Of a stretch of DNA of 64,000 nucleotides, positions 41,868 to 49,234 are shown in pieces; within the stretch, counting starts at the first letter, position 1; each line of letters starts with the position of its first letter. The notes below the pieces were generated by a model. That model was given only the letters and a program-made list of their open reading frames with translations, ran no database searches and had not been told where the DNA came from. The DNA comes from Streptomyces venezuelae (lineage in GTDB: Bacteria > Actinomycetota > Actinomycetes > Streptomycetales > Streptomycetaceae). Location of the stretch: positions 1,302,001-1,366,000 of the forward strand of contig NZ_CP029194.1 of NCBI RefSeq assembly GCF_008642375.1. The letters are read 5' to 3'. The position numbers were made by a program, and so were the translations under genes.

Positions 41868-43262
41868 TCAGAGCTCGTCGGTCGGATCCCACACGTACGG
41901 CAGGGTGTTGTCGGCTTCCCACAGGTCCCGGTGAATGGCCTCAAGCAGCTGGATGCGCTGCTTCAGCTGCGGTACCAGTTGCTGAATCCGGTCGATCGCT
42001 TCCTTCGGCTCGGCAGGGAGGACAGTGCGTGTCAGCAGCATCATCTCCCTCCTGGCGTCCTTGTTGATGGCTGCATGCGGCACACGCACGATGACGGTGT
42101 AAGCGTCGACCTCGGAGATCCCCCACTGCCCGTCGGCATCCCTGACGGCCCAGATCACGGAGTGGGTCGACGGGGAGAGGGTCAGCTGCGTGTCGGGGCC
42201 GATCATGGCGCTCAGCACCGGAAGGTGGACTCCGTCGTCGCCTGCGAGAGCAGCTGCCTCTTCCGCGGTGACGACCGACGGCCTCTTGGTCAGCGAGTTG
42301 GCGATCCGGCGCCTGGAGGCGTCGTCAAGGGACTCCGCCGGCGTCGAGGTGGGCATCTCAGGATTCGCGTTCTCGGTCCAAGCGTTGCGTGCCCCGCCAA
42401 GCGGGTCCGTCTCGGTGTCTCCCTCGTCGCTCCACCACGTGATCACAACGAGTCGGCAGTCGGGCAGACTCGCCGGGTAGAGGACGTGGGAGACGACGTC
42501 GACAGTCTCCCAACCGAGCGCGGGCAGAGACATCTTGAATACGTGCCCGTCCCGGTTGACGGAGTGACCGGCGTCCCCCTCCCATATGCGCGCCACGTCA
42601 GCATCCTTGCAAACGTCGCCGATCAGCCCGAGCAGCTCCGGGTCGTCGCCGTGCCCGGCGAGCGCGTACTTGAGCATGCGTACGTAGGCGGCGACGTGCT
42701 GGTGCCAGTCGTGGTACTGGACACGGGCCTCCTGGCTGGTCAGAGCCCAGCGCATGAGGTTCGCACCCGGCTCCATCACCCAGGGCCACCACTCAGCCAT
42801 GGCTTGGTTGTAAGCAAGGATGTTCCACTTCGCGTCGCACAGGTAGGTGGGGTCGGGCATCTGCTTGTCCACCAACAGGCGCAGAGCGCTGCGCACCCGG
42901 GAGTCGCCGCCGGCGTCCGGGTCAGCGGTGTTGAGCTGGTTGTACAGGAGCAGGGCGTGATGCTCGTCGCGGTCGAGCTGCAGCAGGTCAGCCAGGTTGT
43001 CGCACTGCTCGCGGTCCAAGCGGCGGGCGGTGGCTCCTCGCTCCAGGTCGCGGTACCAGCGCTCCGACTTGAGGATCGCCCGGGCGACCTCTTCCTGGGT
43101 GACGACGCGCCCTCGCCGTCGGCCGGCAGCCTTGCGCCAGGCGCGGAGCTGACCACCGAACCCCATCACCTGGCCGGCGGTCGGCGTTCCCTGCGCGTCA
43201 CCGAGGGGGGTCTCCTGGCTTTCGGCTCCGTAGCCGCCGGACCGGCTCCCCTTCGTGCTCAT
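41868..43262 (-). CDS. MmyB-like HTH regulator
   Basis: A 464-residue protein. An XRE helix-turn-helix spans about 35-95 (LRAWRKAAGRRRGRVVTQEE, VARAILKSERWYRDLERG). An MmyB-type ligand-binding domain follows (DAKWNILAYNQAMAEWWPW, PGANLMRWALTSQEARVQYH). A C-terminal extension of about 180 residues is not recognised. MmyB-like regulators sense fatty-acid-like ligands and control secondary metabolism. The gene converges on the biosynthetic operon. ATG 43262 follows GAGAGGGGAC and is preferred over the upstream ATG. Confidence 0.82.
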   Translation of the reverse strand: MSTKGSRSGGYGAESQETPLGDAQGTPTAGQVMGFGGQLRAWRKAAGRRRGRVVTQEEVARAILKSERWYRDLERGATARRLDREQCDNLADLLQLDRDEHHALLLYNQLNTADPDAGGDSRVRSALRLLVDKQMPDPTYLCDAKWNILAYNQAMAEWWPWVMEPGANLMRWALTSQEARVQYHDWHQHVAAYVRMLKYALAGHGDDPELLGLIGDVCKDADVARIWEGDAGHSVNRDGHVFKMSLPALGWETVDVVSHVLYPASLPDCRLVVITWWSDEGDTETDPLGGARNAWTENANPEMPTSTPAESLDDASRRRIANSLTKRPSVVTAEEAAALAGDDGVHLPVLSAMIGPDTQLTLSPSTHSVIWAVRDADGQWGISEVDAYTVIVRVPHAAINKDARREMMLLTRTVLPAEPKEAIDRIQQLVPQLKQRIQLLEAIHRDLWEADNTLPYVWDPTDEL

Positions 43263-43462
43263 CTGAGCTGTCCCCTCTCCATCTACACGTGTACTTGTCC
43301 GAGAAGGCGACACTGCCTAGATCAAGGCGCACCAAAAAGGGGCCGCCGCAATATGCGCCGACCCCGCCCTCGATCTCCCTACTCAAGAGTACGTGATCAT
43401 TTCCGGGCCGCTGGACCAAGATCGAATCCCTGTGGCGGGCGCCACTTCCGCCAGTGAAGGTT

Positions 43463-43476
43463 GTTTACAGGTAAAC
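43463..43476. promoter_or_regulatory. GTTTAC-AG-GTAAAC palindrome, candidate operator
   Basis: GTTTACAGGTAAAC is a perfect 6-bp inverted repeat around two bases. It resembles GntR/HutC-type operators in actinobacterial plasmids (such as KorSA-type control sites). It lies about 200 bases upstream of the minus-strand MmyB-like gene. No GntR gene is present in the window, so the cognate regulator is unknown. Confidence 0.4.
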
Positions 43477-43525
43477 CACAACGAGTGCGCCTTCGCGGCG
43501 AATCGGGCATTCGACCGGCAGATAA

Positions 43526-43547
43526 TTTCCGGTTTCGAAACCGGAAA
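43526..43547. promoter_or_regulatory. Perfect 22-bp palindrome, candidate operator
   Basis: The half-site TTTCCGGTTTC is followed directly by its exact complement GAAACCGGAAA. Being uninterrupted and AT-flanked in a GC-rich genome, it is a good dimeric-repressor site. It lies about 265 bases upstream of the MmyB-like gene and 50 bases from the other palindrome. Confidence 0.45.
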
Positions 43548-43770
43548 AAGATTGCCGCTTTTTCGCTTGGGACACACCTGACCCCGCGCTTCCGATTCCT
43601 ACCACCCATCGCCATCTCAGACGGCCCATCACATCACCAGCAGGGTCAACGGAGTTGGGCACGCGAAGGAGAACGTGGGCCCTTCACTCCTCCCGTTCTA
43701 CGCGCGTCACACCCTTGTGTCTGGCTCGTTGACGGAGATGCGACGGGAGGGCTTAAATCCTTCTGACCAG

Positions 43771-44022
43771 CTAGTTCAACAGCTTGTTCGTGACACGCGA
43801 CACAGGGGTCTGATCAAAATGTGGCACCGGCCACACGACTGCCGCTCCATCGCTGGCGCAATCCCGCGTCACGTTGCAGGCCGTATATCCCGGCAGGCGC
43901 GTTGCGATTAGTAGAGAGTTCTTGAGCCAAGTCTGGATCTTGACGAGGCCCCTGCGTATGTTCATCGTCCCCGCGGCGGCCGCACCGGGAGTAGTGAGCA
44001 CGAGGAGCAGGGTGAGCAGCAA
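43771..44022 (-). CDS. Possible small secreted protein
   Basis: An 83-residue frame from TTG 44022 begins with LLTLLLVLTTPGAAAAG, which has signal-peptide character with an AAA-AG cleavage site. It contains two cysteines (TACNVTRDCAS) that could form a disulfide. There is no family match and no good ribosome site, and codon use in the second half is less GC-biased than in its neighbours. It may be real, acquired or spurious. Confidence 0.25.
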   Translation of the reverse strand: MLLTLLLVLTTPGAAAAGTMNIRRGLVKIQTWLKNSLLIATRLPGYTACNVTRDCASDGAAVVWPVPHFDQTPVSRVTNKLLN

Positions 44023-44196
44023 CCGGACAGTTTAGGTCCTCAAACAGCGGCGGCGTCCAGGAGCGGGAACTCCCGGACGCCGGACGCCTCACTGCGCAAA
44101 CCCGCCCCGGCAAGGGCGGAGATTGCCCACCATCACCGCGCTGGTCCCTTCCGACGGGGCGCGCCAGCACGGCAACACTGCAAAGGAGATTCTGGC

Positions 44197-44340
44197 ATGC
44201 CCTCTTCCCTGCGCGAAAGGCCCGAAAGTCCGGTCTGCGCGGCCACCCCCTTCCCACCGGGCCTCATACGGCCTGGATCCACCCGCGGCCCGGCCAGCCT
44301 GCCGGCATGCTCCCGCCCGTCGCGCGGGAGCGGCCGATGA
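44197..44340 (+). CDS. 47-residue leader ORF coupled to the Rep-like gene
   Basis: AAAGGAG lies eight bases before the ATG. The frame runs 47 codons, rich in Pro, Ser and Arg, and its stop overlaps the next ATG (ATGA). No family is recognised. Its likely role is translational coupling or attenuation of the downstream gene. Confidence 0.45.
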   Translation: MPSSLRERPESPVCAATPFPPGLIRPGSTRGPASLPACSRPSRGSGR

Positions 44341-45215
44341 GCGGGGAAGCACGCGAGTGGGTGTGGGAGAGCAGCGAGAGCAAGGGCACCGCGCGTCTGG
44401 TCCTCCTCTCGATCAGCGACCGGGTCGCCGACGAGCAGTGTGTCGCCTTCGCCTCCGTGGCCAGCCTCGTAAGGCGTACGAACGCCTCGCGGACTGCGGT
44501 GCGGGAGGCCCTGGACCGGCTCCTGGCCGGGGACGAGCTGGAGGAGCTCGTCGACCTCGAAGGCCCGCAGCGGAGCACCGTCTACCGCCTGCCTCTCGCG
44601 GCCAAGGCTCTGACTCAGGGCGAGCCCATGGCCGACGCCTTGCCTGCGGACGAGGCGATCCCCGAGCGGCCCCTCCACCTCTCGGCCCTCCGGCGGTACG
44701 GCATCCGGCCCAGGAACGGGACCGATTCCGACCCCTCATCCCGGATCTCGGCACGTACGGATTCCGCCCCCTCCAGCCGGAAACCGACCCCCCGACGGGT
44801 CGGAATCCGGCCCCCGGAAGGAACGGATTCCGACCCCCAGAACCGTAGTGAACCGAAGGTAAACCCTAGGAACAGCAGTTCCACTGCCGTCACCACGGCC
44901 GGCGAGTGGCAGATCGACCCCGCCTCGCACACCTGGGCTCTTCAGGAGGGCCACCTCGCCCGACTCGGCGAGCACGGACTGCAGGCGGCCGACGAGAAGT
45001 GGCGCGCGCACCGAGCCGCCTGGTCACGCCGTTCGGCGGATGTCTGGGCCGCCGACTGGCGGGCCTGGGTCGCCCGGGAGCGTTCGGGCCGCCCGAACCT
45101 CTACGCGCTGCCGGGGAGCGGTGCCGGGCCCGCTCCAGCAGGCCGGATGACCCGAGCGGAGGCTCACACCGCCGCCCTCCTCGCAGCCCTCGAAGAGCCG
45201 ACCGGAACGGAGTAG
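44337..45215 (+). CDS. Winged-helix protein, plasmid Rep/regulator-like
   Basis: A 292-residue protein. Residues 1-100 form a winged helix-turn-helix of the type found in plasmid replication initiators and helicase loaders (LVLLSISDRVADEQCVAFAS, then SLVRRTNASRTAVREALDRL). The middle (about 118-175) is low-complexity linker with repeated GTDSDP and GIRP units encoded by repeated DNA. The C-terminal part (WALQEGHLARLGEHGLQAAD, WRAHRAAWSRRSADVWAADW) is helical, as in DnaA-N/helicase-loader-like tails. It heads the mobilization operon. A replication role is inference. Confidence 0.65.
   Translation: MSGEAREWVWESSESKGTARLVLLSISDRVADEQCVAFASVASLVRRTNASRTAVREALDRLLAGDELEELVDLEGPQRSTVYRLPLAAKALTQGEPMADALPADEAIPERPLHLSALRRYGIRPRNGTDSDPSSRISARTDSAPSSRKPTPRRVGIRPPEGTDSDPQNRSEPKVNPRNSSSTAVTTAGEWQIDPASHTWALQEGHLARLGEHGLQAADEKWRAHRAAWSRRSADVWAADWRAWVARERSGRPNLYALPGSGAGPAPAGRMTRAEAHTAALLAALEEPTGTE
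44724..44838 (+). repeat. Four iteron-like GATTCCGACCCC copies inside the Rep-like gene
   Basis: Variants of GATTCCGACCCC start at 44724, 44760, 44803 and 44826; the second has C for A and the third is GAATCCGGCCCC. They lie in the linker-coding part of the winged-helix gene. Iterons inside rep genes serve as plasmid origins, so this could be a Rep binding region, or simply DNA drift in a low-complexity linker. Confidence 0.4.
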
Positions 45216-45221
45216 CACCCC

Positions 45222-45914
45222 GTGGACCGACGAGAAGTCGCCGCAGTCCTGGCCTACATCGGCCGACTCGACCCCCGCACCATCCGCACCGAGACCGGCG
45301 AGGCCCGAGATCAGATCGCGCAGTGGCACGAACTGCTCGCCGACGTGCCCCTGGCCACAGAGCACGGGTGGGACGCCCGCGCCGCGATCAGGGCGCACAT
45401 CCTCGACTCGCCGTTTCCGATCCTCCCGGTCGACGTCGCCCGCAAGTGGCGCTCCCATCGACGCGACCGCCTCGGCCGGCACACCGACCCGACGCCGGCC
45501 ACGGATCCGGACAACGTCTCCGCCTGGCGGGCTGAACTCGCAGGCCGTCGAGATGCCGTTGCCACCGGCACCGCCGCGCCCTCGACCCACCAGCAGATCA
45601 CCAGCGGTCGCGTCCAGCCCGACCTGGAGACCCGGCTTCGCGCAATCGGCTCGTGCATCCCACCGGCCGTCCGCACGGAACTGGCCCCTTACCGGCCCGC
45701 CCGCGCAGCACGTGAGGCAGCCATCGCCCAAGGCCACGCGGACTACCTCAGTGTCCGGTGCAGTTGGTGCCACGCACAGGCGGGCGAACTCTGCCGCAGT
45801 CGGCGAGTCGGCCCCGATGGAGGCGCACGCGGCAACGCCCCGCGCGCCACGCCGCACCCCAGCCGAATCGAGCTCGCAACCATGCAGGCCCGGCAACCGG
45901 CCGTGGTCGCCTAG
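45222..45914 (+). CDS. Phage-type zinc-finger protein
   Basis: A 230-residue soluble protein. The N-terminal 120 residues are helical (VAAVLAYIGRLDPRTIRTET, LADVPLATEHGWDARAAIRA). The C-terminal end carries a Cys-x2-Cys-x6-Cys then His-x3-Arg motif (CSWCHAQAGELC, then TPHPSRIE), as in small actinophage zinc-binding domains. GTG at 45222 lies six bases after the previous stop, so it is cotranscribed. It is common in actinobacterial mobile elements; a DNA-binding role is likely but unproven. Confidence 0.65.
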   Translation: MDRREVAAVLAYIGRLDPRTIRTETGEARDQIAQWHELLADVPLATEHGWDARAAIRAHILDSPFPILPVDVARKWRSHRRDRLGRHTDPTPATDPDNVSAWRAELAGRRDAVATGTAAPSTHQQITSGRVQPDLETRLRAIGSCIPPAVRTELAPYRPARAAREAAIAQGHADYLSVRCSWCHAQAGELCRSRRVGPDGGARGNAPRATPHPSRIELATMQARQPAVVA

Positions 45915-46106
45915 CCGCCCACCGGCGGCACACTAGGCGCCGGATCAGGTGCCGTACGACGCCCCCGGCGATGCCCGCTGCCCCAACCTCCACCCGACCC
46001 GGGCGGATCCGGCCACCCTGCACGCCGTAGCCGCCCTCATTACCGCGTCCGGCCACCCTCGGCCCCGCCTCCCGCCGGCCGACGCGAGTGACCTCGGAGA
46101 CTCAAC

Positions 46107-46733
46107 TTGCGCACCATCACCACCCACGAAGCACCCGCGACCTCCCTGCGCGGGATCGCCGACACCAGCTGGCACACGCGCGGCGTGTGCCACGGCATGG
46201 ACCCTCACGACGCCGACGCCACCTTCTTCCCGCTGCCCCGGGATCGCGAGGCCATCGACGAGGCCAAGACCCTGTGCGCACAGTGCCCAGTGCTGCGCGA
46301 CTGCTTCAACTACGCCCTCGAGAACAGCCTCAAGGAAGGCATCTGGGGCGGCCTGACCGAGTCGGAGCGCCGCCCCTGGCACGACGGCCTGCATCAGCGG
46401 ATCGACTACAGCCGCGTGATCGCCGTCTTCCACGGCCGCGACGTTCACCTCACAGCCGCCGAGCGCCACGTCGTCGTCAATCACGCCTACGCCCGGGGCT
46501 GGCGCGCAGACCGCCTTGCATTGGCCCTGCAGGTCAGCCACCAGCATGCCCGCGACCTACTGACTCAGGCCGCCAACGCCGTTGCCGACCGCGACCGCTA
46601 CCACGAAGTACCCCAGTCGCGGAAAAAGCGAGCGGCGCGCAAGCCCGAGACCAGCTCACCCGCGACGATCCAGCCGGTGTCCCGGTCGGTCCGCACAACC
46701 TCCCTGACCACCTCGCTCGGAAAGGCCGCATGA
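46107..46733 (+). CDS. WhiB-family iron-sulfur regulator
   Basis: A 208-residue WhiB-like protein. The [4Fe-4S] cysteines are Cys28 (GVCHGMDP), Cys57 and Cys60 (TLCAQC) and Cys66 (RDC). The GIWGG turn is at 78-82. A long basic C-terminal tail is unusual for chromosomal WhiB proteins, which are normally about 90-130 residues. TTG at 46107 is used, with GGAG seven bases before. Plasmid- and phage-borne WhiBs regulate the element or interfere with host sigma factors. Its stop overlaps the DUF2637 gene. Confidence 0.85.
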   Translation: MRTITTHEAPATSLRGIADTSWHTRGVCHGMDPHDADATFFPLPRDREAIDEAKTLCAQCPVLRDCFNYALENSLKEGIWGGLTESERRPWHDGLHQRIDYSRVIAVFHGRDVHLTAAERHVVVNHAYARGWRADRLALALQVSHQHARDLLTQAANAVADRDRYHEVPQSRKKRAARKPETSSPATIQPVSRSVRTTSLTTSLGKAA

Positions 46734-48070
46734 GCCCCGATCTGTCGTTCGGCGTCGTCCCCGACCTGCCCCTTCTCCTCGCGATCGTCATTCCCGGTGC
46801 CGCTGCCGTCGCTCTGGGCTGGGGGATGCGGCGCCGGGGCTCCATGCGCCGGATCCGACGGTCCGGCAGTCCCGCGGTGAAGGTCGCAGCCATCGCGGCC
46901 CTCGGCTGCACCGCCTACAGCGCGGACACGAGCTGGCGGTTCGCCGCCGACTACCTCGACATGGCCGGCACCGCCGAGCGCGCTGGCATGTTCGCCGCCG
47001 CCGAACTCGCCCTGTTCGCAACAGCCCTGATGGCTCGGCAGAACCTGGCCACACGGGGAGCGCCCGGCCTGCCGGGCACCCTGGTCTGGGTCATCACCGG
47101 AGTCCAGGTGATTCCGGCGTACGCCGAGAGCGGGCCCGTGGGCGGCACCGTCCGGGCCTTCGTCGGCCCGGTCATGGCAGCGATGCTGTGGCACCTCGCC
47201 ATGGGCATCGAGCTGCGCCTGCGCACGCCTGGTGCCGCCTCCCACGGTCTCCTCGCGACTCTTGGTCGAGAGGTGCGGGAACGGCTGCTGTCCCGTCTCG
47301 GCATCGCAGCGCGAGACCGCGACGCCGCACAGATCACCCGTGACCGAGCCACGGCCCGCGCGGTCACCCTCGCCGCCCGCCTCGCCGAGCTCACCCCCCA
47401 GCGGCAGCAAGGCCGGCACGGTCGGCGCCTCGCACGGCGTCTGTCGAGGGCGATCGGCGGCTCCGCAGTCGGCACCGACCCAGCGCAGCGGGCCGACCTC
47501 CTCAAGCAGCTCGCCGCACGCCGGCACGCCCTCACCCTCGCTACGGTCCCCCTCCCCTCCCCCTGGTCCCCGCCGCACCACAGCCAGGTCGCCGGCATCG
47601 AACGGATCGGGGACCGGGTTCTGACCGACACCGAAGCGGGGACCGCCACCCATGGGGACCGGGGACCGACGGGCACCGAGCCGGGGACCGACAACCACCG
47701 GGACCGGGGACCGACCGACGCCGAGTCGGGGACCAGTCCCGGGGACCGGGGACACAAGGTCGCCCGTCGGCGAAAGCCGACCACCAGGGCCAAGCCCACA
47801 GGCAGCGGCGTTGGCCGGACCCGCAGCCGCCCGGTCCAGCGCCCGTCGCGCGAGCTGGAAGTGGCTGTCGACCAGCTCGTGAAGCAGGTTCAGCCTCACG
47901 TCCCCGCCCTGCTGGCGCGGGACGGCAACGAAACCCTCACCCGAGTCCAGCTGCGCGAGATCCTCCGCCGTGAGGGCCTCCAGGGCGGCCGGAACGAACG
48001 ACTCAGCCTCGTCCTCCAGCAACTGCGGAGTGAGGAGAGCAGCGCTACTACAAGGAGCACCGCCCGATGA
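46730..48070 (+). CDS. DUF2637-family membrane protein
   Basis: A 446-residue protein. Four hydrophobic segments lie in the first 170 residues (LPLLLAIVIPGAAAVALGW, VKVAAIAALGCTAYSAD, AAAELALFATALMA, VGPVMAAMLWHLAMGI). A cytoplasmic tail of about 270 residues follows, with a 15-residue repeat (see 47609-47743) and a final helical domain (LEVAVDQLVKQVQPHVPALL) resembling a winged-helix end. DUF2637 genes are characteristic of actinobacterial conjugative and mobilizable elements and may act in plasmid spread. The ATG overlaps the whiB stop; the stop overlaps the next ATG. Confidence 0.75.
   Translation: MSPDLSFGVVPDLPLLLAIVIPGAAAVALGWGMRRRGSMRRIRRSGSPAVKVAAIAALGCTAYSADTSWRFAADYLDMAGTAERAGMFAAAELALFATALMARQNLATRGAPGLPGTLVWVITGVQVIPAYAESGPVGGTVRAFVGPVMAAMLWHLAMGIELRLRTPGAASHGLLATLGREVRERLLSRLGIAARDRDAAQITRDRATARAVTLAARLAELTPQRQQGRHGRRLARRLSRAIGGSAVGTDPAQRADLLKQLAARRHALTLATVPLPSPWSPPHHSQVAGIERIGDRVLTDTEAGTATHGDRGPTGTEPGTDNHRDRGPTDAESGTSPGDRGHKVARRRKPTTRAKPTGSGVGRTRSRPVQRPSRELEVAVDQLVKQVQPHVPALLARDGNETLTRVQLREILRREGLQGGRNERLSLVLQQLRSEESSATTRSTAR
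47609..47743 (+). repeat. Three tandem 45-bp units in the DUF2637 gene
   Basis: Three in-frame 45-base units begin at 47609, 47654 and 47699, coding GDRVLTDTEAGTATH, GDRGPTGTEPGTDNH and RDRGPTDAESGTSPG. They are rich in GGGGACCG and make an acidic, probably disordered linker. Copy number likely varies between strains. Confidence 0.7.
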
Positions 48071-48258
48071 AGACCTGCCACCGCTTCGACGTCATCCGCA
48101 GGGGGTACGAGCGGGAGATCGGCTTCCTGAGCGCCCACTCCCAGCGGTATGCCGGCAGGCCATCTGCCAAGTCCAGTGCGCATCACGCACTCTCGGCGAA
48201 GTCCCGCATGGCCAGAGCCCTGAGCAGCCACGTCGAGCGTTGCCTCGAATGCGGCTGA
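48067..48258 (+). CDS. Small protein with a C-terminal Cys pair
   Basis: A 63-residue basic protein (KTCHRFDVIRRGYEREIGFL at the start, ERCLECG at the end). The ATG overlaps the DUF2637 stop, so it is translated with it. The paired cysteines may bind a metal. No family is recognised. Confidence 0.5.
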   Translation: MKTCHRFDVIRRGYEREIGFLSAHSQRYAGRPSAKSSAHHALSAKSRMARALSSHVERCLECG

Positions 48259-48296
48259 CCCAGCGAAACCGCAGCCCGCAGCCCCCATCCCGATCC

Positions 48297-48323
48297 GGTG
48301 GCCCGGCACCGCGCCGGGCCACC
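48297..48323 (+). terminator. Hairpin after the small Cys protein
   Basis: GGTGGCCCGG and CCGGGCCACC form a perfect 10-bp stem around seven bases, 38 bases after the preceding stop. It may end transcription of the operon from 44.2 kb or attenuate the mob genes downstream. Confidence 0.55.
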
Positions 48324-48344
48324 GCCCCACTTCCGGAGGCCCCC

Positions 48345-48572
48345 ATCGACGCACTCCGCAACCGCTCTTCCGCTGCCACGACCGCCGAGGCAAGCACCTG
48401 GGCGGACGTACTCGTCCGCCGACAGTTTCTGCACGCCGCAGTCCAGGCCCCGACCGGCCAGTGGCTCGTCCAGCACGAGCCCGACGGTCCCCTTCTTGTC
48501 CTCGCGGGACCCGCCGACGTCGTCGAGCTGGCCGCCTCGATTCAGCACCGTATCCGCTCCACGAGGCACTGA
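48345..48572 (+). CDS. Small protein with a probable ATC start
   Basis: A 75-codon open frame with good codon bias (VLVRRQFLHAAVQAPTGQWL, then VQHEPDGPLLVLAGPADVVE). It has no ATG, GTG or TTG between the hairpin and the conserved part. A perfect GGAGG at 48335-48339 sits five bases before ATC 48345, which would be a rare start codon. It lies directly before mobC. Function unknown. Confidence 0.45.
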   Translation: MDALRNRSSAATTAEASTWADVLVRRQFLHAAVQAPTGQWLVQHEPDGPLLVLAGPADVVELAASIQHRIRSTRH

Positions 48573-48577
48573 ATCCG

Positions 48578-49219
48578 ATGACGCATCCGTACGAGAACGA
48601 CAGCACCCCGGGTCCCGTTCATAACCACAACTCAGTCTCGGGGCGAGCAAGTTATCCCCTTGGATACTCCGCCTTGAGCGGAGTATCCAAGGGTTCCGCG
48701 ACCCCTCCGGGGCAGGGGGACGTCCGGCGCCGGGGGACGCCAGACGAAGAAGCTGCGACCGAGGGCGGATCGCAGCCAGGAGGACAGGAACGCGGCACAG
48801 ACCGTGCCGAGCCCGATCTCGTCCCGCCGACGAAACCCCGTACCCGTCGCCGTAAATACCAGCGCCGCCAGCGTCCCCATGTGCGCAACACGCGATTCAG
48901 CGACGACGAGCTCGCCCGGGTTACCGCCGGCGCTGGCGCCGCCGGTCTCACCGTCGCCGGCTTCCTCGCCCGCGCAGCCCTCAGCGCCGCTCGCGACCTC
49001 GACCGAACCGCCAGCGCGGTCGCCGGAGAGCGAGAGGTCATCGCCGAGTTCTTCGCCGCCCGGCGACACCTCGGCCACGTCGGCAACAACCTGAACCAGC
49101 TCACCCGCGCGATCAACGCCGGAGCGCACCCGCCCGAGCTCGACACCGTCCTCGCTGTCACCGAACGGGCCGTCCAGCGCGTCCAGCACGCCACCGATCG
49201 GCTTCTCGCCCAGAACTAG
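48578..49219 (+). CDS. mobC: MobC-like relaxosome accessory protein
   Basis: A 213-residue protein. The MobC core is at about 95-213: RNTRFSDDELARVTAGAGAA, LTVAGFLARAAL, then HLGHVGNNLNQLTRAINAG, the typical ribbon-helix-helix plus C-terminal helix with GNNLNQL. MobC binds oriT and helps the relaxase open the strand. The first 80 residues are low-complexity and overlap the inverted repeat at 48657-48693, so the true start may be downstream of the ATG at 48578. It is followed closely by the relaxase gene. Confidence 0.82.
   Translation: MTHPYENDSTPGPVHNHNSVSGRASYPLGYSALSGVSKGSATPPGQGDVRRRGTPDEEAATEGGSQPGGQERGTDRAEPDLVPPTKPRTRRRKYQRRQRPHVRNTRFSDDELARVTAGAGAAGLTVAGFLARAALSAARDLDRTASAVAGEREVIAEFFAARRHLGHVGNNLNQLTRAINAGAHPPELDTVLAVTERAVQRVQHATDRLLAQN
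48657..48693. other. oriT: Candidate oriT: 16-bp inverted repeat
   Basis: CCCTTGGATACTCCGC and its exact complement GCGGAGTATCCAAGGG flank the five-base loop CTTGA. A large inverted repeat just upstream of mobC and relaxase coding sequence is the normal form of a mobilization origin. The nic site may lie in the G/C-rich stretch after it (48694-48740). A role as terminator or mRNA structure is less likely because it falls inside the annotated mobC frame. Confidence 0.55.
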
Positions 49220-49234
49220 GAACACACGACAGGC

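Larger units (their letters stand above)
43263..44196. other. Intergenic region between regulator and mobilization module
   Basis: About 930 bases with only one weak gene candidate (43771-44022, minus). The left part holds two palindromic operator-like sites described separately. GC content drops around 43450-43560 and 43740-43800. No tRNA, CRISPR or transposase sequence is recognised. Confidence 0.5.

Noticed and set aside
43675..43911. Plus-strand ORF in the palindrome region
   Set aside because: No ribosome site and no family; amino-acid composition looks random.
44123..44848. Plus-strand ORF overlapping the Rep-like gene
   Set aside because: Off-frame translation of the winged-helix gene, Arg/Pro-rich, no motif.
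45949..46356. Plus-strand ORF starting before whiB
   Set aside because: It ends inside whiB in another frame. Its first 50 codons have no ribosome site or family, so it was not kept.
47609..47743. CRISPR-like array
   Set aside because: The units are contiguous, in frame and without spacers, so this is a coding tandem repeat.
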